Shown here in pieces: positions 1-6,981 of a stretch of DNA of 11,893 nucleotides. Position 1 is the stretch's first letter; every line of letters begins with the position of its first letter. Position numbers and translations under genes: made by a program. The notes beneath the pieces are model-generated. The model was given only the letters and a program-made list of their open reading frames with translations, searched no databases and was not told the origin of the DNA. The DNA is from CAZVCG01 sp964649675 (GTDB taxonomy: Bacteria > Pseudomonadota > Alphaproteobacteria > UBA9219), in contig CAZYPX010000054.1 in assembly GCA_964649675.1 (NCBI GenBank), positions 1-11,893 of the forward strand, read 5' to 3'.

Positions 1-388
1 TCAATATCATCGATGGCATCGAGGGTATGGATGGAGCCGGTCCTTCTGCCGGGAGCTCCCGCAGTCCCGATACGGCAACTTCACGCAACAGGATTATGAC
101 GGCAGGAACGATGCTCAGGCCGTTGATCTGGCCGTTATAGACCAAAAGAAGGATCACGGACGCGACCAGCAGCTTGTCGGCGATCGGATCGAGGAACTGG
201 CCAATCTTGGAAACCTGATTGTCGCGACGCGCCAAATAACCATCCAAAAAATCGGTGACTCCCGCAAGCGAATAGAGAAACAGGGCCGCCCACGCCGCCC
301 AAGCGTAGGGAACAATGAGAAGAACAAGAATGACCGGAATAGCCAGTATGCGCGATACGGTCAGCCTGTTAGCGAGGGATTTAAACAT
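1..388 (-). CDS. pgsA: CDP-diacylglycerol--glycerol-3-phosphate 3-phosphatidyltransferase, N-terminal part (cut by window edge)
   Basis: This inner-membrane enzyme makes phosphatidylglycerol phosphate from CDP-diacylglycerol and glycerol 3-phosphate, the committed step to phosphatidylglycerol and cardiolipin. The 129 visible codons begin MFKSLANRLTVSRILAIPVI. They carry the complete CDP-alcohol phosphotransferase motif: D46, D49, G50, A53, R54, G63, D67 and D71 in the spacing DxxDGxxAR(x8)GxxxDxxxD. The hydrophobic segments around residues 15-45 and 75-105 and the block REVAVSGLRE are typical of PgsA. The gene starts 41 bases after the uvrC stop on the same strand, the common uvrC-pgsA arrangement, so the two are probably co-transcribed. 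The Shine-Dalgarno sequence before the ATG is weak. Oddity: after GLREL the last 17 or so residues (PAEGPAPSIPSMPSMIL) do not resemble the usual continuation towards an LAKWKT-like block. This could be divergence, a frameshift or a poor contig end. Confidence 0.9.
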   Translation of the reverse strand, partial: MFKSLANRLTVSRILAIPVILVLLIVPYAWAAWAALFLYSLAGVTDFLDGYLARRDNQVSKIGQFLDPIADKLLVASVILLLVYNGQINGLSIVPAVIILLREVAVSGLRELPAEGPAPSIPSMPSMIL

Positions 389-429
389 GGCGATATCTTG
401 ATGAGGATGCGCGAATTATGTGAGGCATT

Positions 430-2298
430 TTACTCCCCTCCATGAAAATAATCATATATTTTTTTTGCCATGGACACGCTTATGCCTGGCGCGCGCCGCA
501 ATTCGTCCTCCCCGGCCCCCGCCACGGCCTTGGCCGACCCAAAATAGTGCAATAGCGCCCTTTTACGGCTTTTTCCCACGCCCGGGACATCCTCAAGCAC
601 CGTTTGCCCGATCGCCTGAACCCTTCGGGTCCGGTGTGCGCCTATCGCGAAACGATGCGCCTCGTCACGCAGCCGCTGGAGAAAATAGAGAACAGGATCG
701 CCCTCGGGCAGCCGCATAGGCGGGCGGGCGGGCGTGAAAAATCTCTCGCGGCCGGCATCGCGATCGGGGCCTTTGGCCATGGCGATTACGGCAACATCCG
801 TTATGCCGAGCTCCTCAAGGACTTGTACGGCTTTGTTTAACTGGCCCTGCCCGCCGTCGATGAGAAGGACATCGGGCCACATCCCCGTATGCCGTTCAGG
901 ATCCTCGTCGATCAAACGCCGAAACCGCCGCATAAGTGTCTCGCGCATCATCGCGACATCGTCGTTGCCTTTGGCTTCATGTATGTTGAATTTTCGGTAC
1001 GTTTTTTTCAAAAAACCTTCCGGCCCTGCCGCGATCATCGCGCCGACCGGAAAACCGCCTTGTATATGCGAATTGTCGTAAACCTCAATGCGTTCCGGCG
1101 GCTCGGGCAAGCCGAACGTCTCCGACATACGCTTGAGTAGGTTTTTTTGCTCTTCGCTCTCTGCCATCTTCCTGCCCAGAGCCGATTTGGCGTTACGGCG
1201 CGCATGATCGACAAGCCGCCTTTTCTCACCGTGTTTTGGAACGGAGAACGATACCTTGTGCCCCGCCATGGCCTCCAGCGCGGCGTTAAGGAGACGCGCA
1301 TCCTGCGGCGCATGACTTAAAAGCAATCGCGGCGGGACGGGCTTGTCGGCGTAGAACTGGGCGATAAAGGAACCCATCACTTCGGCGACAGGATTCTGTT
1401 TGGCGTGTGACATAAAATAGCTGCGTGTGCCGTAATTCCTGTCCGCGCGGAAAAAGAAAACCTGAATGGCCGTCCTCTCGCCTTCCTGATGCGCAGCGAT
1501 AACGTCGGCATCGCCCAACCCCGCACGATAGATGTCCTGACGCGCCTGCATGGCGGTAAGAACCTTGATGCGGTCGCGCAAGACCGCTGCGCGCTCGTAA
1601 TCCTGTAGATCGCTGGCCCGCTGCATCACGGCAACGAGATTCTCCTGCACCTTCCGGCTTTTGCCGCGCAGGAAATCGCAAGCCTCCTCGACTTGCAAGG
1701 CATAGGACTCTTTCGTCGCCCTGCCCACGCAGGGCGCCGTGCATCGCTTGATATGATATTGCAGGCATGGCCGCTCGCGCGACTCGAAGAAGGAATTCGA
1801 ACAATTGCGCAGCATGAAAGCGCGTTGCATGAGCGTTATCGTCTCGTCAACAGATCCGGCCGAAGCGAAAGGCCCGAAATACCAGCCTTTTCTTTTTTGC
1901 GCCCCGCGATGCTTTAACAATTGGGGAAAATCGTGATCGCGCGTAACAAGGATGTATGGATAGCTTTTATCGTCGCGGAACAGAATATTGAACGGCGGCA
2001 TAAAACGCTGGATCAAGCTTGCCTCCAAAAGCAAAGCTTCGGATTCCGTGCGCGTTACGACGACCTCCATCGCGCGCGTTTGCGCTACCATGCGTTGAAT
2101 GCGGTTCGGCAGGCGCGAAAGTTGCGTGTAGGACACGACGCGTTTTTTAAGATTTTTCGCTTTGCCGACATAAAGCACCGAACCTTTGTCGCTCAGCATC
2201 CGGTACACGCCAGGACGCGACGGCATGGTTTTCAGTTGATTCTTGATAGCATCGACTCCGGCATCAATTCCCCCGCGACGCGCCGCGCTTGATGACAT
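430..2298 (-). CDS. uvrC: UvrABC system protein C (excinuclease ABC subunit C)
   Basis: UvrC makes the 3' and 5' incisions around DNA lesions during nucleotide excision repair, recruited by the UvrB-DNA complex. With the start chosen here it has 622 residues, normal for the family. In order: a GIY-YIG nuclease domain (GVY at 30-32, YVGKAKNLKKRV at 43-54); four cysteines at about 166, 178, 186 and 190, matching the iron-sulfur cluster cysteines of the family; a UVR helical motif at about 216-247 that contacts UvrB; the RNase H-like 5' nuclease with DNSH at 408-411, the D of LLIDGGQGQL at about 481 and H548; and a double helix-hairpin-helix from about 568 to the end (VPGVGKSRKRALL, APGISVSMAKKI). 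The frame stays open to a TTG at 2343. The ATG at 2298 is preferred because GGGAGG lies 11 bases before it and the conserved domain begins after it. The gene lies just upstream of pgsA. I saw no alphaproteobacterial LexA box upstream. Confidence 0.97.
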   Translation of the reverse strand: MSSSAARRGGIDAGVDAIKNQLKTMPSRPGVYRMLSDKGSVLYVGKAKNLKKRVVSYTQLSRLPNRIQRMVAQTRAMEVVVTRTESEALLLEASLIQRFMPPFNILFRDDKSYPYILVTRDHDFPQLLKHRGAQKRKGWYFGPFASAGSVDETITLMQRAFMLRNCSNSFFESRERPCLQYHIKRCTAPCVGRATKESYALQVEEACDFLRGKSRKVQENLVAVMQRASDLQDYERAAVLRDRIKVLTAMQARQDIYRAGLGDADVIAAHQEGERTAIQVFFFRADRNYGTRSYFMSHAKQNPVAEVMGSFIAQFYADKPVPPRLLLSHAPQDARLLNAALEAMAGHKVSFSVPKHGEKRRLVDHARRNAKSALGRKMAESEEQKNLLKRMSETFGLPEPPERIEVYDNSHIQGGFPVGAMIAAGPEGFLKKTYRKFNIHEAKGNDDVAMMRETLMRRFRRLIDEDPERHTGMWPDVLLIDGGQGQLNKAVQVLEELGITDVAVIAMAKGPDRDAGRERFFTPARPPMRLPEGDPVLYFLQRLRDEAHRFAIGAHRTRRVQAIGQTVLEDVPGVGKSRKRALLHYFGSAKAVAGAGEDELRRAPGISVSMAKKIYDYFHGGE

Positions 2299-2309
2299 CG
2301 TTGCTTTTT

Positions 2310-2315
2310 CCTCCC
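2310..2315 (-). promoter_or_regulatory. Shine-Dalgarno sequence that sets the uvrC start
   Basis: On the minus strand this reads GGGAGG, followed by 11 bases and then ATG at 2298. The longer reading from TTG at 2343 would place this sequence inside the coding region and add 15 residues without family support. The shorter start is therefore preferred. Confidence 0.6.
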
Positions 2316-2400
2316 GCCCTATCCGCCGAAAAACCTGTTTCAAGAAGTTATGACTTGTCTCGCCATTCCAAGGGGTGTACTATTACGTCTTGAATTCCCT

Positions 2401-2430
2401 TTATATATTGTACCGACATATATCGTACCG
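2401..2430. repeat. 15-bp tandem repeat in the uvrC / lipoprotein divergent region
   Basis: Two adjacent 15-base units, TTATATATTGTACCG (2401-2415) and ACATATATCGTACCG (2416-2430), agree at 12 of 15 positions. Each pairs an ATATAT tract with a GTACCG box. They lie between the divergent starts of uvrC (2298) and the lipoprotein gene (2451), ending 20 bases before the latter. Such a position suits a duplicated operator or an AT-rich promoter element. No matching regulator is known to me. Confidence 0.5.
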
Positions 2431-2450
2431 ATGATGGAAAGGGAAAGTCT

Positions 2451-2909
2451 ATGAATCGCTTGAGCGTCTTGTCAAACGGTCTTCCCGCGTTCGTTCTTCT
2501 CGGCGTTCTTGTCGGTTGCAGCGAACCGCGCGCGGTGGTTCTCCCCCTCCAGTATCCGAACGGGGCTCCCGTCAGGGCGACAACGGGCGAACCTTTGATG
2601 GCAGGTTTCCATACGTACGGCTCGCCCATGCACGCCAACGCAACCGCCATCTACGAACAAGCCAAAACGCCATCGTGCGCCACGTGCGCCCGCGTGGGCG
2701 CCGTTGTGACGGAACCAAGCGCCGTACGCCAGATCACGGGGGTCGTCGGAACGGCCGCCATCGGATCGGGAGCCGTGATGACCGGCATCGGCGTTATGGA
2801 ATATGGCCACGCAGCGGGCAGAGGCAAGCTTCAGGACAACGTCTCCCAAACGACATCGTCGAGCGCGGGAGCGCAGTCCAATACATCCAGTAAAATCATC
2901 ATAGACTAG
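2451..2909 (+). CDS. small predicted lipoprotein of unknown function
   Basis: The 152-residue product begins with a short lipoprotein signal peptide: MNR, a hydrophobic stretch, then LVGC with the modified cysteine at residue 23. After cleavage it should be anchored in an envelope membrane. The ATG is preceded by GGAAAGGGAAAG, a usable ribosome site. The mature part has no family that I recognise. Visible features are a Pro/Gly-containing region up to about residue 60, a C-A-T-C motif at 76-79, a glycine- and alanine-rich hydrophobic stretch at about 95-115 (VVGTAAIGSGAVMTGIGV), which could be a glycine-zipper-like membrane contact, and a Ser/Thr/Gln-rich hydrophilic tail. It is followed after 117 bases by the large membrane protein on the same strand, and both contain a CxTC motif, so a joint envelope role is possible but only inferred. 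Confidence 0.8.
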   Translation: MNRLSVLSNGLPAFVLLGVLVGCSEPRAVVLPLQYPNGAPVRATTGEPLMAGFHTYGSPMHANATAIYEQAKTPSCATCARVGAVVTEPSAVRQITGVVGTAAIGSGAVMTGIGVMEYGHAAGRGKLQDNVSQTTSSSAGAQSNTSSKIIID

Positions 2910-3012
2910 CGAACAATCCCCTTTTCGCGTTCGGCGACACCGGATTTTAGTCAGCGTATTTTTTTGTATCGTTTTTTTAACCATAAGAGGTGTTCTTGTA
3001 TCGGTCGTGAAC

Positions 3013-3018
3013 AAGAGG
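3013..3018 (+). promoter_or_regulatory. Shine-Dalgarno sequence that sets the start at 3027
   Basis: AAGAGG lies 8 bases before the ATG at 3027. The frame is open further upstream to a TTG at 2964, but that start has only a T-rich run before it and would add 21 residues with no recognisable character. The ATG is therefore taken as the start. Confidence 0.55.
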
Positions 3019-3026
3019 CTGACGGC

Positions 3027-4835
3027 ATGACTGGACTGAAATCTTTTATCGACAGGTTTTGCGCGATTCTGTGCGAACGGGAGGAAAAGCCGCCTTACGA
3101 TCCGTTTTGGGAGGATTTTCACTCCCTCGGATCGCCTGAAAGCGCGCCGGTGAATTGGCGGGAAGACGTGTCCGAATTCATGGAAGGTTTTGTGGCCTCG
3201 TTCGACAGCGCCGTTTTGAGCGTCGTAACTTCTCTGCGCGCGCGATGGAGTCGGTCCATCCTCGCATGCGAGCGCTTTTTCCTACGCAGAATGCGCCACC
3301 GCGAACGTCTTCCCCTAAAAACGCTTGGGCCGGAAAACGGCAAGCCCGACAACATTCGTCACGCGAAAATAGAGATCACGTCCGTAGGTCCCGCCGCGCC
3401 GGAGCCTTTGGCGGGCCAGCAAACGGATGTGCGCCACACGAAAAAGCCACATCTCGCCGCTTACCTGCCCGCCATCATGGCGCGCGTAAAACATCATCTC
3501 ACGTCGACGGAATTTTGGCTGGGCGTCGCTTTCGGCGCGGTGACGAGGATAATGACAAGGGTCGCCATACTTGAGGCGTTTCCGGACTCCCCCGGATTCG
3601 CCGCGGCCGTCGGTTTTCTGGCCTTCGCCATCGCGGGCATCGCGGCCGGCGCAGTCGCCTTTCTTGTCCGCGCGAAATACCGCAACACCAAAGCCGCAGC
3701 GGCAGGACTGCCGCAGGAAAAGTATTGGACCGGCGCTTTGCTGCAGAGCGCGCTTATCGGACTTTTCGGCGGGCTTTTGGGCGGATACGCCGTTAACGCG
3801 GGAACAGTCCTCGCCCAGTCGGGCGGACACGCCGTAGGCGTTACGGCAGGGCTTGGCGCAGGCGCCATCCACGCAGGCGCTAGGATTTATGCCGTCAAGC
3901 GCCGCAGAACAAGCGACACAGGCTGGGGCAAACTGGCCTTTCAAAGCGCCGTTATGGGCGTTTTCGGCGGCGCCGTGGGAGTCGTCTTGAGCGAAGTGAT
4001 GGGAACGAGCGCCTCGGTTGCCGCTCCCGCGCCGGTCGGCGAGGCGGGATCCGTCGTCTATGTGCCGCCGTCAGCCACGAGCGCCTATGTTTCCGATTTT
4101 TGTAAAACGTGCGGCTATCCCCCCGCTCCGCCTCAAACGCCCACCGCCGCGCCCGTGGCTCCCGTCACGACCGTGCATGTCGCACCCGTTGAGCCGCAAG
4201 ACGCGGGGCACAAGTTGGTCGAAAAACCGGCGCCCCGCCCAAAACAGCCACCGCCGCGTCCGCGCGTCAGCAAGCAGGTCACCGATCATCCCCCGAAACC
4301 CAAGGCCCACCAGCCCGATCCGGCGAGAAAAGTGGCGAAGGTGCGCCATATCAAAAAGCTGAAACCTGCCATCAAACTTGATGACAAGTACATCGTGCTG
4401 GATAAGCCCAAATATCTTACGCCGCCGCCCCACGCGATAAAACCGCAGCTTCAGCCGCCGCCTCAGGTCATCACGCCCCCGCCCGTCGATCCTTGCGCGG
4501 TTCCGCCTTGCGCACCTTCTTGCAACAACGTGCAAATAGACATCAAAGGGCCATGCGCCGACCCGTCCACCCCATGCGTGCAAAACGTTCACTTCGATGC
4601 AAGCGGCAAACCGACAAAAGTCGTTCTTGAATCAAGAAACATGCACGCGACCGAACCTTATTATGAAATCTCGACGCCCAAAGGCGTTACCGCAGTAAAC
4701 TGGCGGCGCGCAGGCGACAGCATCGCCGAAGCCATCCGCGACCAAGGCAAAGGCGCAAAAGTATCCTTGCTTTTCCCCATAGCCAACAACGCCACGCTCG
4801 CGCTTGCCAACGGCGCCTCCCCCACACCGGCCTAG
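3027..4835 (+). CDS. large multi-spanning membrane protein with Pro-rich, Cys-containing C-terminal region, function unknown
   Basis: I do not recognise a family for this 602-residue protein. The N-terminal 160 residues are soluble and contain an Arg-rich stretch (about 71-95). Residues about 163-327 hold four or five hydrophobic, Gly/Ala-rich segments: roughly 163-183, 191-214, 238-258, 265-289 and 303-325. They contain an internal duplication. Residues 191-260 and 268-327 share an AVG start, a basic hinge (RAKYRNTK versus KRRRTSD), a Trp, and then QSALIGLFGG versus QSAVMGVFGG. From about 330 to 490 comes a Pro/Lys-rich linker reminiscent of TonB spacers (PAPRPKQPPPRPR), with a CKTC motif at 359-362. 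Residues about 487-602 form a probable small extracytoplasmic domain with five cysteines (490, 495, 499, 510, 517) that could form disulfides. The topology suggests an inner-membrane protein reaching into the periplasm. It lies 117 bases after the lipoprotein gene. The start was chosen on the AAGAGG site. The reading frame is secure, the role is not. Confidence 0.85.
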   Translation: MTGLKSFIDRFCAILCEREEKPPYDPFWEDFHSLGSPESAPVNWREDVSEFMEGFVASFDSAVLSVVTSLRARWSRSILACERFFLRRMRHRERLPLKTLGPENGKPDNIRHAKIEITSVGPAAPEPLAGQQTDVRHTKKPHLAAYLPAIMARVKHHLTSTEFWLGVAFGAVTRIMTRVAILEAFPDSPGFAAAVGFLAFAIAGIAAGAVAFLVRAKYRNTKAAAAGLPQEKYWTGALLQSALIGLFGGLLGGYAVNAGTVLAQSGGHAVGVTAGLGAGAIHAGARIYAVKRRRTSDTGWGKLAFQSAVMGVFGGAVGVVLSEVMGTSASVAAPAPVGEAGSVVYVPPSATSAYVSDFCKTCGYPPAPPQTPTAAPVAPVTTVHVAPVEPQDAGHKLVEKPAPRPKQPPPRPRVSKQVTDHPPKPKAHQPDPARKVAKVRHIKKLKPAIKLDDKYIVLDKPKYLTPPPHAIKPQLQPPPQVITPPPVDPCAVPPCAPSCNNVQIDIKGPCADPSTPCVQNVHFDASGKPTKVVLESRNMHATEPYYEISTPKGVTAVNWRRAGDSIAEAIRDQGKGAKVSLLFPIANNATLALANGASPTPA

Positions 4836-4929
4836 ATCGGATTGCTATCAGGCGGAAGCAGGCGACGGCGGTTGCGTGTCTAACAGGTTTCAGACAAGTG
4901 CTTCAACGATGACTCGCAGGGCACGCTGT

Positions 4930-5076
4930 TCAGATCGACGTTTTGACGTGTGTGCGATTTTTTTTCCTCACCTTGGCCAATACGAACATTTTGATGCGTC
5001 GCCCATCGGCCAGCGTTATAAACTGGTTATTGCGAATGCGAATCCATGATCCGTCGCGGCCTTGAAGCGCCCGCAA
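4930..5076 (-). pseudogene. possible gene remnant or 48-codon small ORF
   Basis: On the minus strand a frame is open from TTG at 5076 to TGA at 4930-4932 and reads like protein. It contains LQGRDGSWIRIRNNQF, then TLADGRRIKMFVLAKVRKK. Codon choice looks natural and the composition is protein-like, unlike the surrounding DNA. There is only a poorly spaced GAGGA before the TTG, and a stop in frame just upstream. The overlapping frame upstream also looks partly coding (SDEEFCGRFKAATDHG), which would fit a frameshifted remnant. I do not recognise the family. It could be chance. Confidence 0.25.
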
Positions 5077-5185
5077 AATTCCTCGTCAGAGACAATATAG
5101 AGGCCACAAAAAATATTCTTCCTGCTTTCACTTTTCTCAAAAATAACCACTAAGGCACTGATATTAGATGGGATTCAAAAAAGAG

Positions 5186-5203
5186 TCCGGTACAATGACC
5201 GGA
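5186..5203. promoter_or_regulatory. inverted repeat TCCGGT-N6-ACCGGA (copy 1)
   Basis: Perfect 6-base arms TCCGGT (5186-5191) and ACCGGA (5198-5203) flank a 6-base spacer. The same arms recur at 5371-5385. It could be a weak hairpin or half of a paired operator upstream of the DAHP synthase gene. Confidence 0.4.
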
Positions 5204-5370
5204 ATTGGCCGATAGTGATTCAGTAGGCCTTACCCCCCAAGCCTGCATTTCGTTTGCATTCATTGCTCTGGCTTGATAAATCAAGTTTATGCGAACGAAT
5301 ATAGCCGCCTTTTCAATCACAGATCGACGCTCCTCTCTCGGCGCGTTCGTCTATGGCTATTTTTATTGGT

Positions 5371-5385
5371 TCCGGTAAAACCGGA
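5371..5385. promoter_or_regulatory. inverted repeat TCCGGT-N3-ACCGGA (copy 2)
   Basis: The same perfect 6-base arms as at 5186-5203, here with a 3-base spacer. This copy ends 24 bases before the TATAAT box at 5410, so it borders or overlaps the expected -35 region. That is a plausible operator position for the DAHP synthase gene. The differing spacer lengths argue against a single rigid dimer site. Confidence 0.4.
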
Positions 5386-5409
5386 TCATACTCACGCTTT
5401 TCCCCACCA

Positions 5410-5415
5410 TATAAT
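5410..5415 (+). promoter_or_regulatory. probable -10 element of the DAHP synthase promoter
   Basis: A perfect TATAAT lies 56 bases before the ATG at 5472, giving a leader of about 50 bases. No good TTGACA-like box stands 16-18 bases upstream (5386-5393 reads TCATACTC), so the promoter may depend on an activator, or the match may be chance. Confidence 0.4.
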
Positions 5416-5471
5416 CGAACCCGTTAAATCCCGCCATAAGGGCGGACATGTTCCCATAAAGGTTATTACTC

Positions 5472-6845
5472 ATGACGCAAGAAAATTGGACGCCCGAGAG
5501 CTGGAAAACGAAAAAAGCGTGGCAGCAACCGACCTATCCCGATCAGGCGCAATTGCGCGAAGTCGAGGACAGGCTGGCCAAAATGCCGCCCTTGGTTTTC
5601 GCCGGCGAAGCAAGAAAACTGAAAAAAGCCTTGGCTAAGGTCGAGTCCGGCGAGGCCTTTTTGTTTCAAGGCGGCGATTGCGCCGAAAGCTTCGCCGAAT
5701 TCGGCGCCAACAACATCCGCGACACGTTCCGCATCATCCTGCAGATTGCGGTAGTTTTGACGTATGGAGGCGCAACGCCCGTTGTCAAGGTCGGGCGCAT
5801 CGCGGGCCAGTTCGCCAAACCGCGTTCCGACGACATGGAAACGCGCGATGGGATCGAGCTTCCCAGTTATCGAGGCGATATCATCAACGGCCTGGATTTC
5901 ACGCCAGAAGCGCGCATTCCTGATCCGATACGCATGTTAAAGGTTTACAATCAGGCGGCCTCGACGCTGAATCTGCTCAGGGCCTTTGCTCAAGGCGGTT
6001 ATGCCGACCTGAACAAGGTTCACCAATGGAACCTCGGTTTCGTCGAGCGCAGCCTGCAGGCGGAGCGTTTCAACGATATGGCCCGCCGTATCAGCGAGTC
6101 TCTGGACTTTATGAGGGCCTGCGGCATCAACGGCGAGACGACGCGCGCCATCCGCGAGACCGAGTTCTACACGTCACACGAAGCCTTGCTGTTGCCATAT
6201 GAACAGGCCCTTACCCGCATCGACAGCACGACGGGCGACTGGTACGATGTGTCGGCGCATTTGCTCTGGATTGGCGACCGCACGCGGCAACCGGATGGCG
6301 CGCATGTCGAATTCTTGAAAGGCGTAAAAAATCCGTTGGGTCTCAAGTGCGGGCCCTCGCTCGATCCGGACGAGTTGATCAAGCTGATCGACATCTTGAA
6401 TCCTGCGAACGAGCCGGGGCGCATAACGCTGATCGCACGCATGGGCGACGAGAAAATCAAAAAGTATCTTCCGGCGCTGCTCCGCAAGATAAAGAAGGAA
6501 GGCCGGCGCGTCGTGTGGTGTTCCGACCCGATGCATGGCAATACGCACAAAGCCGAAACGGGTTACAAAACCCGTGAGTTTGAGCGCGTCATGGCCGAGG
6601 TGAGGGCGTTCTTCGCTATTTGCGACAGCGAAGACGTGTGGCCGGGCGGAATCCATCTGGAAATGACGGGTCAGGACGTGACGGAATGCGTCGGCGGCAT
6701 GGCGGCGGTAACGGAAGACGACCTTGGCGATCGCTATGAAACCCATTGCGATCCGCGCCTGAATGCGACGCAAGCGCTGGAACTCGCTTTCCTCGTGGCG
6801 GACGCTCTCAAGAAAGGCCGCGCGAAGAAACCTATAGAGAGGTGA
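5472..6845 (+). CDS. aroG: class II 3-deoxy-7-phosphoheptulonate (DAHP) synthase
   Basis: This enzyme condenses phosphoenolpyruvate with erythrose 4-phosphate to give DAHP, the entry step of the shikimate pathway to aromatic amino acids and folate precursors, in the cytosol. The 457-residue protein is full length for the class II (plant/Mycobacterium-like) family. The four metal ligands are visible as C70 (in QGGDCAESF), H355 (CSDPMHGNT), E397 (GIHLEMTGQD) and D427 (CDPRLNATQ). Their spacing matches the M. tuberculosis enzyme. Further family blocks are VKVGRIAGQFAKPRS (106-119), SYRGDIING (132-140), HQWNLGFVE, FYTSHEALLLPYE (232-244), WIGDRTRQ (266-273) and KCGPSLDPDEL (292-302). The start is the ATG preceded by AAAGG 9 bases upstream. 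The gene stands alone, convergent with dnaB. The symbol is nominal, since class II enzymes are named aroF, aroG or aroH in different species. Confidence 0.96.
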   Translation: MTQENWTPESWKTKKAWQQPTYPDQAQLREVEDRLAKMPPLVFAGEARKLKKALAKVESGEAFLFQGGDCAESFAEFGANNIRDTFRIILQIAVVLTYGGATPVVKVGRIAGQFAKPRSDDMETRDGIELPSYRGDIINGLDFTPEARIPDPIRMLKVYNQAASTLNLLRAFAQGGYADLNKVHQWNLGFVERSLQAERFNDMARRISESLDFMRACGINGETTRAIRETEFYTSHEALLLPYEQALTRIDSTTGDWYDVSAHLLWIGDRTRQPDGAHVEFLKGVKNPLGLKCGPSLDPDELIKLIDILNPANEPGRITLIARMGDEKIKKYLPALLRKIKKEGRRVVWCSDPMHGNTHKAETGYKTREFERVMAEVRAFFAICDSEDVWPGGIHLEMTGQDVTECVGGMAAVTEDDLGDRYETHCDPRLNATQALELAFLVADALKKGRAKKPIER

Positions 6846-6858
6846 ACTTTCAAGCATC

Positions 6859-6878
6859 ATCCCCGCGCGAGCGGGGAT
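6859..6878. repeat. REP-like hairpin between convergent genes
   Basis: A perfect 8-base inverted repeat, ATCCCCGC and GCGGGGAT, encloses the loop GCGA. It begins 14 bases after the DAHP synthase stop, in the gap with convergent dnaB. No T run follows, so it is not a typical intrinsic terminator. The outer context CATCCCCGC...GCGGGGATCC resembles short palindromes dispersed through many proteobacterial genomes (REP or dRS3-like). No second copy was seen in the window. It may help end or stabilise either transcript. Confidence 0.5.
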
Positions 6879-6981
6879 CCGGCTTTCCCTTAAAACACCC
6901 GTTTGTTTGTGTTTCACCTGTATTAGGCTAACTTTGCGGTCCATGGGCCGCGGCTAAAATGTAGAATTGGGATGATTGGCG

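Larger units (their letters stand above)
4836..5471. other. gene-poor intergenic region before the DAHP synthase gene
   Basis: These 636 bases contain no convincing intact gene. They hold a short coding-like stretch on the minus strand (4930-5076), two copies of a TCCGGT...ACCGGA inverted repeat (5186-5203 and 5371-5385), a TATAAT box (5410-5415) and a small CCGCC/GGCGG hairpin in the presumed leader (5431-5445). The stretch from 5040 to 5185 is AT-richer than its neighbours and shows nothing I can name. Three GANTC sites fall between 5171 and 5220. Confidence 0.6.

Noticed and set aside
2345..2450. LexA (SOS) box upstream of uvrC
   Set aside because: No GTTC-N7-GTTC or related alphaproteobacterial motif is present.
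2472..3122. Open frame on the minus strand over the lipoprotein gene
   Set aside because: The plus-strand gene has a ribosome site and a lipobox; the minus reading is Arg/Cys-rich and runs across the ends of two genes.
3315..3944. Minus-strand open frame inside the large membrane protein gene
   Set aside because: The plus frame shows membrane segments and an internal duplication; the minus frame has only biased composition.
4804..5049. 81-codon frame after the large membrane protein gene
   Set aside because: It begins inside the preceding gene, has no ribosome site and no protein-like pattern.
5273..5638. 121-codon frame starting before the DAHP synthase gene
   Set aside because: It overlaps the first 167 bases of the conserved DAHP synthase gene in another frame and has no ribosome site or recognisable motif.
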